Shown: piece after piece, positions 41,388 through 49,914 of the stretch | How the letters are laid out: each line of letters opens with the position of its first letter | How positions within the stretch are numbered: position 1 is the stretch's first letter | Assembly: GCF_900411375.1 (NCBI RefSeq) | Contig: NZ_LS422992.1 | Location: 1-64,000, forward strand | Length of the DNA stretch: 64,000 nucleotides | Direction: 5' to 3' | Source: Lentilactobacillus raoultii | Lineage (GTDB): Bacteria; Bacillota; Bacilli; Lactobacillales; Lactobacillaceae | The notes under the pieces: generated by a model | What the model was told of the DNA's origin: nothing | Seen by the model: the letters and a program-made list of their open reading frames with translations, nothing else | Databases searched by the model: none | Translations under genes and position numbers: made by a program

Positions 41388-42299
41388 ATGCAGGGAGATA
41401 ATCACAGTCATGATGTTTTAAGCGGTGGCCGGTTTTTCTTGGTGACCGTTTTGAATATTTTTATCACGATTGCTGAATTTGTTGGGGGTGTGCTGTCCGG
41501 AAGTTTATCATTAATTTCCGATGCTTTTCATAACTTGGGGGATTCGTTTTCAATTGCCTTTAGTTATGTTGCCCATCGAATCAGCAAAAAGCGGCAAAAC
41601 AAACGGAATACGTTTGGCTACAAGCGGGCTGAAATCATTGCCGCCTTTTTAAATTCAATTGCGTTGTGTTTGATTTGTATTTTTTTGATTATTGAAGCAA
41701 TTAAGCGGTTCTCGCATCCGGAGTCAATTAACGGCAATTTAATGTTGGCGGTTGCGGTCATCGGCCTGATCGCTAATTTTGCATCGGCTTTTATGTTGAA
41801 CGCCGGCTCAAAGCATAACTTGAACATGCGGGCAACTTATTTGCATATTTTGAGTGATGCACTGTCATCGGTTGCCATTATCATTGGCGGTGTATTAATT
41901 GATTTATTCGGCTGGGTTTTGATTGACCCGCTGGTAACGATTTTAGTAGCGGTGTATATTTTTTATGAATCGGTACCGATTATTCGGCAAACCTGTCGGA
42001 TTTTAATGCAGGGGGCGCCGGCAATCGATTATCCGGCAATCAAGCAGGACTTGTTGAAAATTGATGGTGTTTTTGGCGTCCATCATGTGCACGCCTGGTC
42101 AATTGACGAGCATAATGTTATTTTTTCGGCACATGTTAATTTACATGATATGAAAATCAGTCAAGCTCAACACATTTACACAGAGATTGACGAACTGATG
42201 GAAAATAAGTATCATATGTGTCATGTCACCATTCAGGCTGAGACGACTCGTGGTGAGAATGAAGACATGATTTATGATCGGGGAAACGACATTCCCTAA
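41388..42299 (+). CDS. Cation diffusion facilitator (CzcD/ZnT-like metal exporter)
   Basis: About 303 aa with six membrane helices. The family metal sites are visible: SLISDAFHNLGDSFSIAFSYVAHR (His/Asp site in helix 2) and LHILSDALSSVAIIIGGVLIDLFG (helix 5). A C-terminal cytoplasmic domain carries VFGVHHVHAWSID and MCHVTIQAE. It exports Zn, Mn, Co or similar by proton antiport. The frame also allows ATG 41328 or TTG 41337 (AAGGA 8 nt before). ATG 41388, with GGAG 12 nt before, gives the usual His-containing N-terminus MQGDNHSHD and leaves room for a promoter; the start stays uncertain. It is followed after 40 nt by a DtxR/MntR-type regulator. Confidence 0.88.
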   Translation: MQGDNHSHDVLSGGRFFLVTVLNIFITIAEFVGGVLSGSLSLISDAFHNLGDSFSIAFSYVAHRISKKRQNKRNTFGYKRAEIIAAFLNSIALCLICIFLIIEAIKRFSHPESINGNLMLAVAVIGLIANFASAFMLNAGSKHNLNMRATYLHILSDALSSVAIIIGGVLIDLFGWVLIDPLVTILVAVYIFYESVPIIRQTCRILMQGAPAIDYPAIKQDLLKIDGVFGVHHVHAWSIDEHNVIFSAHVNLHDMKISQAQHIYTEIDELMENKYHMCHVTIQAETTRGENEDMIYDRGNDIP

Positions 42300-42339
42300 C
42301 TTTGTCATTTGAAGAATGTATATAGGAGATATCAATTTA

Positions 42340-42987
42340 ATGACACCGATGAAAGAAGACTATTTAAAAATTATTTTTGAACTTGGTGGTGCAAATAAAC
42401 TAGTCAGTAACAAACAAATTGCGATTAGTTTGGATATTGCAGCCGGCTCGGTGACGGAAATGGTGAATAAAATGGTCGATGAAAAGTTGGTTACCCACAA
42501 GCCGTACTCAGGGGTTCAATTAACTAAGACCGGAACCCGTTATGCTGAAGAATTGGTTCGAAAGCATAGAATTTGGGAAACTTTTTTGATTAATGTGTTG
42601 CATTTCGACTTGCCGGATGTTCACCGTGAAGCTGAACAACTGGAGCATGTGACCAGTGATAAAATGATTGATCATTTGGATGATTTCCTTGGACATCCTA
42701 AAAAATGTCCGCATGGTGGTGTTATTCCGGATAAAGACGGCCATTACGAGAAAGACCACGATAAATTGTTGATGAACGCTAAAGACGGTGAAGAGGTTGT
42801 GGTTAATCGATTTATTGATAATCATGATTTATTAACTTTACTGGGAGACATTAAATTGGATCTCGGGGATCGCTTAAAGATTATTTCACATGATCCATTT
42901 GAAGGATCTGTAGTGGTCCAAAATTTGACGGACCATAAGCAGCTGACGATTGGCTATAAGACTGCCCACTATGTGTTTGTGAAGTAA
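42340..42987 (+). CDS. DtxR/MntR-family metalloregulator
   Basis: A 215-aa regulator. An N-terminal winged helix (MKEDYLKIIFELGGANKLVSNKQIAISLDIAAGSVTEMVNKM) is followed by the dimerisation/metal domain with HRIWETFLINVLHFD, REAEQLEHVTSDKMIDHLDDFLGHPKKCPHGGVIPD, containing the His/Glu/Cys ligands of the family. The C-terminal SH3-like (FeoA) domain spans about 145-215. AGGAG is 11 nt before ATG 42340; the frame upstream to 42316 lacks a site. It senses Mn or Fe and probably controls metal transport genes. Unlike many lactobacilli it is paired with an exporter, not an NRAMP importer. Confidence 0.87.
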   Translation: MTPMKEDYLKIIFELGGANKLVSNKQIAISLDIAAGSVTEMVNKMVDEKLVTHKPYSGVQLTKTGTRYAEELVRKHRIWETFLINVLHFDLPDVHREAEQLEHVTSDKMIDHLDDFLGHPKKCPHGGVIPDKDGHYEKDHDKLLMNAKDGEEVVVNRFIDNHDLLTLLGDIKLDLGDRLKIISHDPFEGSVVVQNLTDHKQLTIGYKTAHYVFVK

Positions 42988-43059
42988 TTTAAGAAAGTTT
43001 TTTGAAAAATAGCTAACAAGGGGACGCAATCAGTCTGTCTATGACGGGGTGTGGTTTTT

Positions 43060-43839
43060 ATGGATGAAAAGCAGCGCCAGTATGAACAAAAACGCCAGTA
43101 TGATCAATTGGTTTTGGACACGTGCATTTTAGCTGGAACGATTATGATTGAATCCGGTTCGGAAATGACCCGGGTGAACAATACGATTTTAAGAATTGCC
43201 CATAATGCCGGGTTAGCCAAAGCCCGGGTCTACGTTACCGTAACGGGGATCATCATGTCCGGTGGCGTGGCTGACGTGGGGGCTCAAGTTGGTGCGATTG
43301 ACAAACGCTCATTTGATTTGGAGAAAGTTGCCAAAGTTAATGAATTATCACGGCGCTTTGAAGCAAAACAAATTGATATGACTGATTTTTATGATCAGCT
43401 GGTCCACATTGATGACATTGTGGGCACCTTCCCCCTGTGGGTGCAAGAAATTGGTGCCGGCTTGGTAAGTGGCGCCTTGGTTGTGGTCTTTCGAAACAAT
43501 TTGGCAGATTTTTGGATTACCTGCTTGGTTGGTATGGTCGGTTGGGCGATTCTCTATTTTTTAAATATCTATGTTCAAATCCGCTTTTTGAGTGAATTTT
43601 TAGCGGCGGCCGGAGTGGCTGCTTTGGCTATTTTGTCGGTCCAATTAGGATTTGGTAGTCGAGCCGATGATATTATTGTTGGGGCGATGATGCCACTGGT
43701 ACCTGGTATTCCGTTAACTAATGCGGTACGGGATGCCTTGTCCGGCAATCTGATCAGTGGTCCGGCACGTGGTATCGAAGCACTCATCAGTGCCTGTGCC
43801 CTTGGCTTTGGCGTGGCAATTGCCTTGCATTTTATGTAA
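43060..43839 (+). CDS. ThrE-type exporter, N-terminal subunit (DUF1212), second copy
   Basis: A 259-aa paralogue of the protein at 19911-20696. The soluble part has AGTIMIESGSEMTRVNNTILRIA near residues 25-47, then about five helices ending with IIVGAMMPLVPGIPLTNAVRDAL near 205-227. GTG 43051 lies inside GGGGTGTGG, so ATG 43060 is the better start. Forms a unit with the DUF3815 subunit 30 nt downstream. Sequence differs markedly from the first copy, so the two pairs probably differ in cargo. Confidence 0.87.
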   Translation: MDEKQRQYEQKRQYDQLVLDTCILAGTIMIESGSEMTRVNNTILRIAHNAGLAKARVYVTVTGIIMSGGVADVGAQVGAIDKRSFDLEKVAKVNELSRRFEAKQIDMTDFYDQLVHIDDIVGTFPLWVQEIGAGLVSGALVVVFRNNLADFWITCLVGMVGWAILYFLNIYVQIRFLSEFLAAAGVAALAILSVQLGFGSRADDIIVGAMMPLVPGIPLTNAVRDALSGNLISGPARGIEALISACALGFGVAIALHFM

Positions 43840-43869
43840 CGAAGGAGTCGTTGAGATGAGGTTAAGCAA

Positions 43870-44352
43870 ATGAATTCGGTGACCTTTTTTATCATAAAAT
43901 GCCTTTGCGTTTACCTTTCCGGCATTGGGTTTGGCTTGATTGTAAACTTGCCGCATAAAGCCCTGAATATCGCTGGTTTTAACGCATTGCTCGGTTGGCT
44001 GGTCTATGACGTCATTATTAACACTTGGGGTGGCTTGGGATCAGCCAACTTCTTTGGCGGCTTATGTATTGGCGTGATGTCAGTTTTGATTGCCCGCTGG
44101 AAAAAGATGCCCAGTATTTTGTTTGATGTACCGGGGTTGGTGCCGTTGGTGCCTGGCGGGCAAGCTTATAACGCCATTAAGAGTTTTGCAATGGGAAGCT
44201 ATCAGTCTGCCTTCAACTATTTGTCGCAGGTGGTTTGGATTGCCGGTTCGATTGCGCTTGGGTTTATTGTGGCAGAATTGGTAAATAAGGTCCGCTTACG
44301 AGTCGAACGAGATTTAAGAAAGTTAAGACGCAAACGATTGAAAAAGTTTTGA
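43870..44352 (+). CDS. ThrE-type exporter, C-terminal subunit (DUF3815), second copy
   Basis: A 160-aa membrane protein with four or five helices. The family segments are GIGFGLIVNLPHKALNIAGFNALLGW near residues 16-41 and FDVPGLVPLVPGGQAYNAIKSFAMG near 83-107, matching its paralogue at 19453-19914. A basic C-terminus (RLRVERDLRKLRRKRLKKF) faces the cytoplasm. GAGG precedes ATG 43870. With the DUF1212 subunit it should export small amino acids. Confidence 0.87.
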   Translation: MNSVTFFIIKCLCVYLSGIGFGLIVNLPHKALNIAGFNALLGWLVYDVIINTWGGLGSANFFGGLCIGVMSVLIARWKKMPSILFDVPGLVPLVPGGQAYNAIKSFAMGSYQSAFNYLSQVVWIAGSIALGFIVAELVNKVRLRVERDLRKLRRKRLKKF

Positions 44353-44425
44353 GGTAATCAGCTGTTGGCTTTTAGACTTTAATTAATTTAACTTTTAGAA
44401 AACAAAAATCGAATTTTATAAATAA

Positions 44426-44458
44426 GTCGACACCCTTTTAAAGGATGCCGGCTTTTTT
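44426..44458 (+). terminator. Terminator after the second ThrE pair
   Basis: GTCGACACCCTTT pairs with AAAGGATGCCGGC with two mismatches, followed by TTTTTT at 44453-44458. Confidence 0.8.
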
Positions 44459-44491
44459 CTGTCTTCTTTACCAATTACTGAACCAGTGGGG

Positions 44492-44553
44492 TTGACAATG
44501 CTCAGGGAATCAATTACTATGTTTATGAAATTATATTATACGTCGTATAGTAT
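44492..44553 (+). promoter_or_regulatory. Promoter and PadR operator
   Basis: TTGACA (44492-44497), a 17-bp spacer and TACTAT (44515-44520). Downstream, TATACG-T-CGTATA (44537-44549) is a perfect palindrome inside a longer repeat, ATATTATACG/CGTATAGTAT with one mismatch (44533-44553). It lies right after the predicted start site and fits autorepression. Confidence 0.75.
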
Positions 44554-44568
44554 TGTAGAGGTGACAAT

Positions 44569-44886
44569 ATGGCGATTCAAATCAGTTCGGAACTGTTGGA
44601 TGGGTGTGTCTTGGGGTTATTGATGCACGATGATTACTATGGCTATGCACTGACCCAGAAAGTGCAGGGATCAATTTCCGTGTCGGAATCGACCATGTAT
44701 CCGGTTCTTCGAAGATTGAAGAAAAATCAACTATTAACGACTTACGATGAGCCTTACCAGGGCCAAAACCGCCGTTATTATCGGATTACCGCAGAAGGAA
44801 AACGCCAATTCAAGGTTATCCAAGAGGAGTGGCGGGATTTTAAGAATAAAGTTGATAAATTGTTAGGGGGTGAGAGCCATGAATGA
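44569..44886 (+). CDS. PadR-family transcriptional regulator
   Basis: A 105-aa winged-helix protein: LLDGCVLGLLMHDDYYGYALTQKVQGSISVSESTMYPVLRRLKKNQLLTTYD is the PadR HTH with its Tyr-Gly-Tyr and Tyr-Pro-Val marks, followed by the wing NRRYYRITAEGKRQFKVI and a short dimerisation helix. This is the short PadR-s2 class, usually sitting with DUF1700 and DUF4097 genes. GAGGTGAC precedes ATG 44569. It should repress its own operon, via the palindrome at 44533-44553. Confidence 0.93.
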   Translation: MAIQISSELLDGCVLGLLMHDDYYGYALTQKVQGSISVSESTMYPVLRRLKKNQLLTTYDEPYQGQNRRYYRITAEGKRQFKVIQEEWRDFKNKVDKLLGGESHE

Positions 44887-45511
44887 TTATATTGAAGAAT
44901 TAAAGGCCCTGTTGGCGCAGTTGGGTCCGGAAGAAAGAAATGATGTGCTTGATTTCTATACGGAATATCTCCAAGACGGCAAATTTGTGACCTATAACGA
45001 CTGTGTGAGAGAGTTGGGAACACCAAGACAATTGGCACGTAAGGTTTTGGCAGATTATTCCATTAAAAATTTAAACGCCACTGCGCAAACAGGCAGTCGA
45101 GTACATAAACCCAAAGAAGATGTTAAAACAATCTGGTTGATTGTCTTGGCCGTCTTGTCAACGCCGATTACAATTCCGTTGGCGATTGTCGCAATTGCCG
45201 TTTTTAGTGCAGTCATTGTAGCGGCTGGTGGGCTAATGGTCGCCATGATCAGCGTATTTTTTGCGGTGATCCTGAGCGGTTTGGTGGCAATTGGCACTGG
45301 CTTAGGGGTTGTAGGTGGCCATTTTTGGGTCGGCGTCTTCTATCTGGGTGCCGGGCTGTTTGCGGTTGGCCTGATTATGCTACTGTCACCGGCTCTGAAG
45401 GGGACGATTGATGGCATCATTCATGGTTTCACCCTTTTTTCCAAGTGGATGTATGACAAATTAGTCACTAAGAATCGCGCCGAGAAGCACGGAGGGAGAC
45501 AGCAAAAATGA
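44879..45511 (+). CDS. DUF1700 membrane protein (HAAS-type domain)
   Basis: A 210-aa protein. The N-terminal helical domain, MNDYIEELKALLAQLGPEERNDVLDFYTEYLQDG through RELGTPRQLARKVLADY (residues 1-62), is the HAAS/DUF1700 domain that pairs with PadR regulators. Four membrane segments follow between about 83 and 185. It overlaps the padR end by 8 nt (GGGGGTGAG before ATG 44879) and its stop overlaps the next gene by 4 nt. It is likely involved in cell-envelope stress sensing with DUF4097; the role is not proven. Confidence 0.87.
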   Translation: MNDYIEELKALLAQLGPEERNDVLDFYTEYLQDGKFVTYNDCVRELGTPRQLARKVLADYSIKNLNATAQTGSRVHKPKEDVKTIWLIVLAVLSTPITIPLAIVAIAVFSAVIVAAGGLMVAMISVFFAVILSGLVAIGTGLGVVGGHFWVGVFYLGAGLFAVGLIMLLSPALKGTIDGIIHGFTLFSKWMYDKLVTKNRAEKHGGRQQK

Positions 45512-46458
45512 AAAAAACAATCATTATTGGGCTGATAACGATGACAATCGGATTGGTGATGACCGTGATCGCATTGGGGCATTCGGGACTCCAGAGTGTT
45601 TATTGGGGTCGGCACGGATTTAAAGTTGCTGAGAATCAATCAAGTCGAACTTTGAAAACTTATCAAAGAGAATTTAGTGGTAATATCAGTCAGATTAGTT
45701 TTTCGGCTGACAATCAGGTTGAAATCAGAAGCGGTCAAGTGGCCAAGCCTCAGATTTCTTATATTTCAGGCACTAAAATGAAAAAAGACGGTGAAAAGTT
45801 GACGATCAATGCACCAATTCATCGCCATCATTCCTGGGTTGGGTTTGATATCAACAACGATGGTGATGATAATGGAAACATCGTTGTAACTTTGCCAAAA
45901 AAGAATCGGCTGACTCAAATTGATGGCCAAAACCAGGATGAGACGACAATTAATCATTTGTCACTCAAAACGATTCAAATTAATGGTGATACGGATCTTG
46001 ATATGACGGATGTGACGGTGCAAACCAAGCTGGCACTGAGAAGTATGGGTGGCGATACCAGTTTTAACAATGTTAATGCGCCAAGTATTTCAAGTGATAC
46101 CAGTGATGGTGATATTGATTTGCGTAATTGTCATTTTAAAACGGGGGCTAGTGATCTCTCAACCGATGATGGTGATATTTCGGTGGCTGGCAGCCATTTT
46201 GAACGGGTTTCGATGCATTCGGATGACGGTGACATTTCCTTTAGAGGTAATCAAATTTTAAAGGCATTGTCGGCCAGTACCGAAGACGGTGACATTGATG
46301 GCCAGGTTCCGGATCGGAAACGGGCCGAAGTGACGACGCATGTTGATGATGATCCAGCTTCAATCTTTGGCCATCAGCGGTCGACTTGGAATAAAGGCAA
46401 AGGGTCATTGGTCACCTATGAGCTTTCAACTGACGACGGTGACATTACGGTGGAATAA
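45508..46458 (+). CDS. DUF4097 beta-strand repeat protein (LiaG-like)
   Basis: A 316-aa protein with one N-terminal membrane helix (IIIGLITMTIGLVMTVIALG), then an extracytoplasmic beta-helix-like domain. The repeats are marked by a DGDI motif: DTSDGDIDLRN, STDDGDISVAG, SDDGDISFRG, STEDGDIDGQ and a final STDDGDITVE, spaced roughly 20-30 residues. It is the third gene of the PadR-DUF1700-DUF4097 operon, overlapping the previous stop (ATGA). Relatives act near LiaFSR-type envelope stress systems; binding partner unknown. Confidence 0.87.
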   Translation: MKKTIIIGLITMTIGLVMTVIALGHSGLQSVYWGRHGFKVAENQSSRTLKTYQREFSGNISQISFSADNQVEIRSGQVAKPQISYISGTKMKKDGEKLTINAPIHRHHSWVGFDINNDGDDNGNIVVTLPKKNRLTQIDGQNQDETTINHLSLKTIQINGDTDLDMTDVTVQTKLALRSMGGDTSFNNVNAPSISSDTSDGDIDLRNCHFKTGASDLSTDDGDISVAGSHFERVSMHSDDGDISFRGNQILKALSASTEDGDIDGQVPDRKRAEVTTHVDDDPASIFGHQRSTWNKGKGSLVTYELSTDDGDITVE

Positions 46459-46608
46459 GCCTTTCTCAGTTGGCAATTCACCGATTGCCAAGAGACGTCT
46501 GATGGATTGGTTTTTAAAGATTTGGAAAGTTTAGCATTGATAAAAAACGGGGTGGATGAATGTGATATACTCAAAAACGAGACTTATTCGTAGAGAGGAT
46601 TGTTAAAG

Positions 46609-47301
46609 ATGTTTGGGAACGACGAAGGTTATATGATGATTGATCGGGATGTGAATCGGGCATTCAAGCTGCTTGTCAGCACAATCATCACTCTGTTATT
46701 ATCAATTTCGGTCGCATTTAATTTTGACTATTTGCAATTTTTAGATTCGATATTTACGACCGCTATTCAGGGAAAAGAACCAAGTGAAATGATGGAAAAA
46801 TTTTATACGGGACTTTCCTTTTTTGCGAGTCCCCCGATGGACATTTTATGGGTATTTGTCATCGCCTTTTTTCTATGGGGATTTAAGTATAAAGTTCCAG
46901 CGCTTTGGGCACTCTTTACGTTAGGCGGTGGTGATGTGGTCGGCTTTGTTGTCAAACATCTGGTCAAACGCCATCGGCCACCACTTCACTTGGGTGTTGA
47001 TAACGGTTATAGTTATCCAAGTGGGCATGTCATGGGAATCTTTTTGATTGTGGCGATTTTGTGGATTGCCGTCATCCCATTAATTAAGCAACTTTCTGTG
47101 CGGTGTCTGTTGCGGGTGCTAATGGGTATTGGGTTGATTTTAGTCATGTTTTCAAGAATTTACCTCAATGCTCATTACCCAACCGATACGCTGGGCGCTT
47201 GCTTGGTTGGCTATAGTTGGTTGCTGATTTCGGAAATGTTTTACGTCAAATTTGCCCCACAAATTGCACGATTCCGGTTTGTCGTGAATACTAAAGTATA
47301 G
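46609..47301 (+). CDS. PAP2-family membrane phosphatase
   Basis: A 230-aa integral membrane enzyme with about six helices. The three PAP2 motifs are KHLVKRHRPPLH near residues 118-129, SYPSGHVMG near 140-148, and SRIYLNAHYPTDTLGACLVGY near 181-201, so the catalytic residues are complete. It dephosphorylates undecaprenyl pyrophosphate, phosphatidate or similar lipids. ATG 46609 has GAGG about 11 nt before; the TTG at 46600 is too close. An extended -10 (TGA-TATACT, 46566-46571) is the only promoter signal. Confidence 0.9.
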   Translation: MFGNDEGYMMIDRDVNRAFKLLVSTIITLLLSISVAFNFDYLQFLDSIFTTAIQGKEPSEMMEKFYTGLSFFASPPMDILWVFVIAFFLWGFKYKVPALWALFTLGGGDVVGFVVKHLVKRHRPPLHLGVDNGYSYPSGHVMGIFLIVAILWIAVIPLIKQLSVRCLLRVLMGIGLILVMFSRIYLNAHYPTDTLGACLVGYSWLLISEMFYVKFAPQIARFRFVVNTKV

Positions 47302-47374
47302 TGACAACGTTGCTGGTAAAAGGATGTCAAGTTGATTGTTGAGACCTGGATGGTAATTTGGAGGAGTCTGTGAA

Positions 47375-47893
47375 GTGGCGATTTATACCAAACGATTAAT
47401 GATCCGCGCACTGTCCGTTGCTGATGACTACGCTGCATATGCGGCTTTAACGGCCTTACCGGAGGTCTCAGCTGGTGCAGGATTTGATTTGATCAGTAAT
47501 CCTCGAATGATGCCCAGTGCGTTAAAGCGGCAATTGAGATCGCCTGGGTCGTACGGCCTTTTTAAAGACGATGAGTTGATCGGGGCAATTCTGCTGTTTG
47601 AACGGATTGGCCAAAGCGGCCAGGCAAGTGAGCAGCATGCTGAAATCAGTTATTTTTTGGCACCGAGTGCTTGGCACTGTGGCTACATGGTAGAAGCTTT
47701 AATGGCGTTGATTGAGGAATTACAACAGCGTCAAGTAATTAAAACGATTGTGGCAGAAGCTTTTTCAGATAATCAGGCTTCTATTAATTTGTTAAAACGC
47801 TTAGGTTTTTCGTTTGTGACCGAACTTCGTGATCCAATTATTGGCAGGCAGAAAGTAGTTTATGAATTGGTGTTGTCACCTATATGCGGTTAG
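47375..47893 (+). CDS. GNAT acetyltransferase, RimJ/RimL-like
   Basis: A 172-aa acetyltransferase. It starts YTKRLMIRALSVADDYAAYAALT, shows EISYFLAPSAWHCGYMVEALMALIEEL near residues 89-115 (acetyl-CoA site, with a Trp-His-Cys-Gly-Tyr variant of the usual Gln-Gly-Tyr-Gly), and VAEAFSDNQASINLLKRLGFSFV near 127-149. RimL-type members acetylate ribosomal proteins or small amines. GTG 47375 follows GGAGGAG with 8 nt. Confidence 0.85.
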   Translation: MAIYTKRLMIRALSVADDYAAYAALTALPEVSAGAGFDLISNPRMMPSALKRQLRSPGSYGLFKDDELIGAILLFERIGQSGQASEQHAEISYFLAPSAWHCGYMVEALMALIEELQQRQVIKTIVAEAFSDNQASINLLKRLGFSFVTELRDPIIGRQKVVYELVLSPICG

Positions 47894-47953
47894 TGGTCAG
47901 CTTTGGATAAGCCGGCTTTCACCGGAGTCGGGATTGACCTACACGCGTGGTTG

Positions 47954-47982
47954 TTGTCATCCCGATTAATTTGAGTTACAAT
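47954..47982 (+). promoter_or_regulatory. Promoter of the lysine riboswitch-permease unit
   Basis: TTGTCA at 47954-47959, a 17-bp spacer and TACAAT at 47977-47982. Confidence 0.7.
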
Positions 47983-48026
47983 GCATATTGTTAAAAAGTA
48001 AATAATTAGACTAATCAATGTATTCG

Positions 48027-48249
48027 AGTAGAGGCGCATTCATTAAGAGTATATTTCAGGAACTTGAAAAGAAGTCATGACTGAAGTAAAAAGGGATGAG
48101 TGCCGAAATGAGCGGTTACTTTTCTGGCCGTTTGTTGGGACTTAATTTAACAAATTAAGGACTGTCGTAGTTTTGATACTACGGAGAGCTATCAAGATGT
48201 TGAAAAACACTTATCGTCTCTTTCAGTATATTTGAAGGGGACTTTTTTT
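48027..48249 (+). promoter_or_regulatory. Lysine riboswitch (L-box) with terminator
   Basis: The L-box core is readable: AGTAGAGGCGC at 48028-48038, AAGAGTA, AAAGGGATGAGTGCCGAA near 48090-48108, a TTGGGACTT-type segment, and GGACTGTCG..TACGGAGAGCTATC near 48152-48193 that closes the five-helix junction. A terminator stem GTCTCTTTCA (48216-48225) / TGAAGGGGAC (48233-48242) with seven T follows. Lysine binding should favour the terminator and switch off the permease. Confidence 0.88.
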
Positions 48250-48293
48250 GTAGTCTGATATGAATCTTAAACTGAGAGGCGAGGTTTTGAATA

Positions 48294-49781
48294 ATGGATG
48301 AAAATGAAAATGGCGGCGGCAATATTGGCCAGGTGAAACGGGGACTCAAGGCGCGACACGTTTCGATGATTGCGCTGGGCGGCTGTATTGGAACTGGACT
48401 ATTTGTTGCCAGTGGATCGGCAATTTCAAAGGCTGGGCCACTGGGTGCTTTGACGGCCTATTTCTTTATGGGAATGATGGTTTATTTTCTTATGACCAGT
48501 TTAGGAGAAATGGCCACTAACATGCCAATTTCTGGCTCGTTTGCGGCTTACTCGGCTAAGTATGTTGACCCGGCACTGGGCTTTGCGATGGGATGGAACT
48601 ATTGGTTTAACTGGGCAATTACGGTGGCAGTTGATATTAGCACGGCTGCTTTGGTAATGGCGTTTTGGCTGCCAAACGTTCCCCAATGGATTTGGAGTGC
48701 AATTGCGTTGGTCATTATTCTAGCGATCAACGCGATGTCGGTGCGAGCGTTTGGTGAAACTGAATTTTGGATGTCATTAATTAAAGTAGTAACCATCATT
48801 ATTTTCTTGGCGGTCGGCTGCTTAACCATTTTTGGGATTATGGGTGGCCACTTTATTGGACTGCGGAACTTTTCAGTCAAACAAGCGCCATTTGTTGGTG
48901 GTTTTCCGGCTATCCTGAGCGTTTTTGTCGTGGCCGGCTTTTCATTTCAAGGAACCGAGCTGGTAGGAATTACAGCTGGTGAATCTCAGGATCCGCAGCA
49001 CAGTGTGCCAAAGGCAATTAATGAGGTCTTCTGGCGAATTATTTTGTTCTACATTCTAACAATTTTCGTGATTGCAGCCATTATTCCTTATACCAGTCAC
49101 TCACTGTTGGGATCGAGTACGACCGACATTGCCATTAGTCCATTCACACTTGTCTTTCAACGAGCAGGGTTGGCAGCTGCTGCCAGTGTCATGAACGCTG
49201 TGATTTTAACGTCGGTCATTTCGTCGGCTAATTCGGGGATGTATGCGTCGACTCGGATGCTTTATTCTCTGTCTAATAGTGGCTATGCGCCGAGGACTTT
49301 TGGCAAAACGGCTCCAAATGGCATTCCATATTACTCATTGATTGCAACGACAGTGGTCTCTCTTCTGACATTTATTTCAAGTATTGCCGGCCCGAAAATT
49401 TATATGTGGCTGGTTGCGGCTTCCGGACTAACGGGTTTCATTGCCTGGTTCGGGATTGCCATTTCACATTACCGGTTTAGACGGGCATTTATTAAACAGG
49501 GACATGATCTTAAAGAATTGAAGTACCATGCAAAGTTATTTCCGTTTGGACCGTTACTGTGTTTGGTTCTATGTATTTTGGTGATTGTCGGTCAGAACCC
49601 AAGTGCCTTTATGCACTTTGATTGGCAACAAATTCTAGTCACTTACATTAGCGTACCGCTGGTATTGATTCTGTACTTTGCTTATAAGTGGAAAAAACAT
49701 ACGAAAATTATTCCACTTGAAAAGATTGACGTTTCCCCTTCCCATGAAGAAGAAAATCTTTCAAAATTAAACAATAAATGA
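48294..49781 (+). CDS. lysP: Amino-acid permease, lysine-specific (LysP-like)
   Basis: A 495-aa APC-superfamily transporter with 12 helices. It has VKRGLKARHVSMIALGGCIGTGLFVASGSAISKAGPLGAL near residues 15-54 and SFQGTELVGITAGESQDPQHSVPKAINEVFWRI near 218-250, the AAT-family pattern of LysP. The charged C-terminus ends with KLNNK. Lysine as the substrate is inferred from the L-box riboswitch in front. GCGAGG precedes ATG 48294. Confidence 0.9.
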   Translation: MDENENGGGNIGQVKRGLKARHVSMIALGGCIGTGLFVASGSAISKAGPLGALTAYFFMGMMVYFLMTSLGEMATNMPISGSFAAYSAKYVDPALGFAMGWNYWFNWAITVAVDISTAALVMAFWLPNVPQWIWSAIALVIILAINAMSVRAFGETEFWMSLIKVVTIIIFLAVGCLTIFGIMGGHFIGLRNFSVKQAPFVGGFPAILSVFVVAGFSFQGTELVGITAGESQDPQHSVPKAINEVFWRIILFYILTIFVIAAIIPYTSHSLLGSSTTDIAISPFTLVFQRAGLAAAASVMNAVILTSVISSANSGMYASTRMLYSLSNSGYAPRTFGKTAPNGIPYYSLIATTVVSLLTFISSIAGPKIYMWLVAASGLTGFIAWFGIAISHYRFRRAFIKQGHDLKELKYHAKLFPFGPLLCLVLCILVIVGQNPSAFMHFDWQQILVTYISVPLVLILYFAYKWKKHTKIIPLEKIDVSPSHEEENLSKLNNK

Positions 49782-49834
49782 GTTTGTTTTCAGCGATTGG
49801 GCTACTTTTTACAAGAGCAGTTTAATCGCTTTTA

Positions 49835-49864
49835 TTGTACATAACAACAGCATAGCGTTATAAT
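49835..49864 (+). promoter_or_regulatory. Promoter of the LacD-type gene
   Basis: TTGTAC at 49835-49840, an 18-bp spacer and TATAAT at 49859-49864. Confidence 0.65.
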
Positions 49865-49914
49865 GCCTAAGTGGAACCTATTAATTGGTCTATTAAAAAT
49901 ATGAGGTGAAATGT

